DNA of 17,464 nucleotides from JAHWJX01 sp036386655 (GTDB taxonomy: Bacteria > Pseudomonadota > Alphaproteobacteria > Caulobacterales > Caulobacteraceae), in the NCBI GenBank assembly GCA_036386655.1, contig DASVVG010000215.1, positions 1-17,464 on the forward strand, written 5' to 3'. The notes beneath the pieces are model-generated. The model saw only the letters and a program-made list of their open reading frames with translations, searched no databases and had not been told where the DNA came from. Position numbers and translations under genes: made by a program. Positions within the stretch are counted from its first letter, which is position 1. Every line of letters starts with the position of its first letter. This document shows, one piece after another, positions 13,811 through 17,464 of this stretch.

Positions 13811-14251
13811 ATGCGCCTCTCCACCAAGGGCCGCTACGCCGTCATGGCCATGGCCGACCTCGCTCGGCACGGCGGGGATCGCGCCGTCTCGCTGGCCGAG
13901 ATCGCCGCGCGTCAGGACATTTCCCTGTCCTACCTGGAGCAGCTCTTCGCCCGCCTTCGCCGCAAGGGGCTGGTGAAGAGCGCCCGCGGACCCGGCGGCG
14001 GCTACCGGCTGGCGGCGCCGGCCGAGCAGACCAGCGTCGGCGCGATCGTCGTCGCCGTGGACGAGCCGCTGAAGGTGACTCGCTGCGCAGCCGCCGGCGT
14101 GCTCGGCTGCATGCCCAACGGCGAGCAGTGCGTGACGCACCACCTCTGGGAAGAGCTCGGCGCCCACATCCAGGACTTCCTCGACGGCGTCAGCCTCTCG
14201 GACGTGCTGGCCCGCCGCTACGGCGCGGGCGCGGAGCCCGTCGCGGCATGA
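13811..14251 (+). CDS. iscR: Fe-S cluster regulator IscR (Rrf2 family)
   Basis: Transcription factor that senses Fe-S status by carrying a [2Fe-2S] cluster. The 146-residue protein begins MRLSTKGRYAVMAMADLARH with the winged-helix DNA-binding part in 1-75 (ISLSYLEQLFARLRRKGLVK, RGPGGGYRLA). The cluster ligands are Cys92, Cys100 and Cys107 (RCAAAGVLGC then MPNGEQC), with His110 in VTHHLW as the likely fourth ligand. The spacing is 7 and 6 residues between cysteines, compared with 5 and 5 in E. coli. The ATG at 13811 has GAGG five bases upstream and gives the normal N-terminus; longer in-frame starts are not supported. It overlaps the cysteine desulfurase gene by four bases (ATGA) and heads the operon. 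Confidence 0.96.
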   Translation: MRLSTKGRYAVMAMADLARHGGDRAVSLAEIAARQDISLSYLEQLFARLRRKGLVKSARGPGGGYRLAAPAEQTSVGAIVVAVDEPLKVTRCAAAGVLGCMPNGEQCVTHHLWEELGAHIQDFLDGVSLSDVLARRYGAGAEPVAA

Positions 14252-15384
14252 GCGTCTACCTCGACTACAACGCCACCGCTCCTGTTCGCCCCGAGGTGCT
14301 GGAGGCGGTCACCGCCGCCCTGGTCGACGGCGGCAACCCCTCGTCCATCCACGCGGCCGGCCGAAAGGCGCGCGCCACCATGGAGCGCGCCCGCGAGCAG
14401 GTCGCCGAACTGATCGGCGCCGCGCCCAACAGGCTGGTCTTCACCAGCGGCGGCACCGAGGCCAACGCGCTGGCGATCGAGAGCGCCGTGGCCGCCGGCT
14501 CCCGCTGCCTGCTGATCTCCGCCGCCGAGCACCCCAGCGTGCGCGAGAGCGCCCACGCCTCCGACGCCGAGGTCGAAGAGTGGCCCGTGGACGTCGACGG
14601 CCGCGCTGACCTCCCCTGGCTGTGCGACCGGCTGGCCCGCTGGGACGCCGAGCGCGAGGGTCCCCCCTTCGCCGCGCTGATGCTGGCCAACAACGAGACG
14701 GGCGTGATCCAGCCGGTCGAGGTCGCCGCCGCCATGCTGCACCAGCACGGCGGCCGCCTGCACGTCGACGCGGTCCAGGCCGCGGGCAAGGTTCTCGTCG
14801 ACATGGAGGCGCTGGGCGCCGACACCCTCTCCGTGGCGGCCCACAAGCTGGGCGGTCCCGGCGGCGTGGGGGCGCTGGCCTACGCGCCGGGCGCCCCGGT
14901 TCGCCGTCGCCTCCACGGCGGCGGCCAGGAGCGCGGTCTGCGCGCCGGTACGGAGAACGTCTGCGGCATCGCGGGCTTCGGCGCCGCGGCGGAAGCCGCC
15001 CGCAAGGGCCTCTCCCGTTTCGCCGACCAGGCCGAATGGCGCGACGCCGCCGCCGCCCGCCTGCACGAAAAGGCGCCGGTCATCGTGCTGGCCGAGAACG
15101 TGGAGCGCTTGCCGAACACGCTCTGCTTCGCCACCTCCGGCTTCGAGGCCGCGCGCCAGCTGATGGCGCTCGACCTCGCCCAGGTGATGGTGAGCGCCGG
15201 CTCCGCCTGCTCGTCGGGCAAGGTGAAGCCGAGCCATGTGCTCACGGCCATGGGGCTGGAGGAGCAGGCCGGCTGCGCGATCCGCGTCAGCGGCGGGTGG
15301 GCCACCACCGAGGCCGACTGGGTGAAGTTCGTCGAAGTCTGGCTCGAAGCCTACGAGCGCCACCGCTCCCTTCGCGCCGCGTAA
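14248..15384 (+). CDS. Cysteine desulfurase (group I, IscS/NifS-like)
   Basis: PLP enzyme that takes sulfur from L-cysteine and hands it to the SufB scaffold. The 378-residue protein starts MSVYLDYNATAPVRPEVLEA at an ATG that overlaps the iscR stop. Visible residues: His94 (AAEHPSV), NNETGVIQP at 148-156, Asp174 (LHVDAVQAAGK), the PLP-binding Lys200 (VAAHKLGGPGGVG), RAGTENVCGIAGFG at 232-245, and the catalytic Cys321 in SAGSACSSGKVKPSHVL. The loop with SSG directly after the Cys marks group I (IscS/NifS) rather than SufS, which alphaproteobacterial suf operons usually carry as a second, later gene. Complete by length and motifs. sufB starts eight bases after its stop. Confidence 0.95.
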   Translation: MSVYLDYNATAPVRPEVLEAVTAALVDGGNPSSIHAAGRKARATMERAREQVAELIGAAPNRLVFTSGGTEANALAIESAVAAGSRCLLISAAEHPSVRESAHASDAEVEEWPVDVDGRADLPWLCDRLARWDAEREGPPFAALMLANNETGVIQPVEVAAAMLHQHGGRLHVDAVQAAGKVLVDMEALGADTLSVAAHKLGGPGGVGALAYAPGAPVRRRLHGGGQERGLRAGTENVCGIAGFGAAAEAARKGLSRFADQAEWRDAAAARLHEKAPVIVLAENVERLPNTLCFATSGFEAARQLMALDLAQVMVSAGSACSSGKVKPSHVLTAMGLEEQAGCAIRVSGGWATTEADWVKFVEVWLEAYERHRSLRAA

Positions 15385-15392
15385 GAGTATCC

Positions 15393-16858
<1,466 letters not shown>

Positions 16859-16862
<4 letters not shown>

Positions 16863-17188
16863 GGCCCGACAGCGCTTCGCTGGAGAGCATTCTCCACACC
16901 CCCGCGAGCGTGCTGCCTCGCCGCCTGCAGCTGGTCGGCCCGTTTTTGATGCTCTTGGTCCTTCTAGCGCTCATCGGCGGCCTCTTCGTTCGGCCGCTCC
17001 TGGCTGTTGCGGGAGTGCTGGCAGCGGCGCTCTTGGCCTGGGCCATGCTGCTGCACCATCGACCCAAGCGGCAGTTTATCGAGAAGGCGGTCGCCGCCGG
17101 CCATGACGCTGCCACAGCTCGTACTCTTTACGAGACCTACGATTGGGACGCGCACGACGAGGACGAAGCCGTTGCTCAACATCGCTGA
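16859..17188 (+). CDS. Small membrane protein, unrecognised (two transmembrane segments)
   Basis: A 109-residue protein I do not recognise. The GTG at 16859 overlaps the sufB TGA (GTGA) and is preceded by a good purine-rich Shine-Dalgarno inside sufB (GGAAGGGAG, 16844-16852). Residues 1-22 are hydrophilic with RR at 21-22, two hydrophobic helices follow at about 24-43 and 46-65 with a short turn (FVRP), then a soluble tail (HHRPKRQFIEKAVAAGHDAA, YETYDWDAHDEDEAVAQHR) that is basic at first and acidic at the end. It uses more T-rich codons (TTT, TTG, CTT, CTA) than its neighbours, which suggests it is a later arrival. It lies inside the suf operon and is flanked by the two copies of a sufB-end repeat. 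No function can be given. Confidence 0.7.
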
Positions 17189-17198
17189 GTTTCAAGTG

Positions 17199-17229
17199 AG
17201 CCTCAAAGGAAGCGTCGGGTGAGGCTCGA
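17199..17229 (+). repeat. Direct repeat, copy 2: sufB-like tail relic and next start
   Basis: Thirty-one bases that would read SLKGSVG, stop, with an overlapping GTG start, as at the true end of sufB (SLEGSVG). It lies in the 30 bases between the 109-residue gene and the last gene of the window. Similarity stops sharply upstream of the AGC at 17199 and is lost soon after 17229. Confidence 0.75.
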
Positions 17230-17464
17230 ACCGGACGTGCGCGAGCGCTTGGAGGCGATGGCCGACGAACTCTCCGACCTTCTTGGGCTCGGCGGTTCGG
17301 CGAATACGTTCTCGTTCAAGGCGACCATGGTTGCGGGCTACGATGGTGCTGACGAGATCTTGATCGACGCTGACGGGTACGGGCTCGCGCTCCTAGCCGG
17401 CAAGTGCCTGAGCGTTGCTTCCGGTGAGCCGGGCGATGGCGAGCACGCGCACCTAGGGCTGAAT
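17219..17464 (+). CDS. Unrecognised protein, N-terminal 82 residues (3' end off the right edge)
   Basis: Open from the GTG at 17219 to the window edge: MRLEPDVRERLEAMADELSD, then LLGLGGSANTFSFKATMVAG, YDGADEILIDADGYGLALLA and GKCLSVASGEPGDGEHAHLG. It has no signal peptide or membrane segment; an amphipathic helix at about 3-22 is followed by what looks like alternating beta strands. A Shine-Dalgarno (AAAGGAAG) lies about six bases upstream. The start is the same GTGA arrangement as after sufB, within the repeat. I do not recognise the family. Possibly a small accessory or immunity-type protein, but nothing visible decides this. Confidence 0.65.
   Translation, partial: MRLEPDVRERLEAMADELSDLLGLGGSANTFSFKATMVAGYDGADEILIDADGYGLALLAGKCLSVASGEPGDGEHAHLGLN

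Noticed and set aside
14622..15392. Upstream extension of the sufB frame through the cysteine desulfurase gene
   Set aside because: It is out of frame with the desulfurase and has shadow-frame composition; SufB begins at the ATG at 15393.
17007..17222. Small open frame ending in SLKGSVG
   Set aside because: It overlaps the membrane protein gene in another frame and lacks a start with a ribosome site; the ending matters only as the relic of a sufB tail.

Overview
The window is a GC-rich (about 70 percent by eye), densely packed chromosomal segment of an alphaproteobacterium, most likely Caulobacterales (Caulobacter/Phenylobacterium type). Reasons: an RNase E with an acidic insert in its S1 domain; the order rne <-> amidase - PBP1a - prfB -><- bactofilin - M23 peptidase, which from memory matches the Caulobacter bacA locus; an IscR with the wider alphaproteobacterial cysteine spacing; an iscR - cysteine desulfurase - sufB operon; and promoter-like sites that fit the Caulobacter housekeeping and CtrA/GANTC patterns. 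No tRNA, rRNA, CRISPR array, insertion sequence or phage gene was seen. Nearly all of it is core genome.

Layout. 1-1026 (minus): N-terminal part of rne, running off the left edge. 1027-1420: divergent non-coding region with hairpins and four GANTC sites. 1421-6336 (plus): AMIN/Amidase_3 cell-wall amidase, class A penicillin-binding protein 1A and prfB, the last with an intact programmed +1 frameshift. 6333-8097 (minus): an M23 endopeptidase gene followed by a bactofilin gene that overlaps it by 20 bases; the bactofilin and prfB stop codons share a CTAG. 8358-10084 (minus): tyrS then a single-cysteine bcp peroxiredoxin. 10166-13019 (plus): a tightly overlapping trio anmK - DOMON-like protein - NamZ/DUF1343, apparently a cell-wall sugar recycling operon. 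13021-13674 (minus): an alpha/beta hydrolase with Asp at the nucleophile position. 13811-17464 (plus): iscR, cysteine desulfurase and sufB, then two small unrecognised genes where sufC would be expected.

How the genes work together. Six of the recognised genes handle peptidoglycan: the amidase and M23 peptidase cut it, PBP1a makes it, the bactofilin is a scaffold for local cell-wall work, and AnmK and NamZ handle recovered muropeptide sugars. The right end is an Fe-S cluster assembly operon headed by its own regulator, with a good IscR-type dyad over the -35 of its promoter.

The least ordinary signals are: (1) a 31-base direct repeat, exactly 360 bases apart, in which the last codons, stop and overlapping GTG start after sufB recur downstream of a 109-residue membrane protein with mostly synonymous differences, which looks like a recombination scar; (2) the Ser-to-Asp change at the hydrolase nucleophile elbow; (3) dual coding of the bactofilin membrane-targeting peptide with the end of the M23 peptidase; (4) GANTC clusters and a CtrA-like box in front of the M23/bactofilin operon; and (5) the anmK-DOMON-namZ trio. 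I did not find convincing evidence of a wholly new system.
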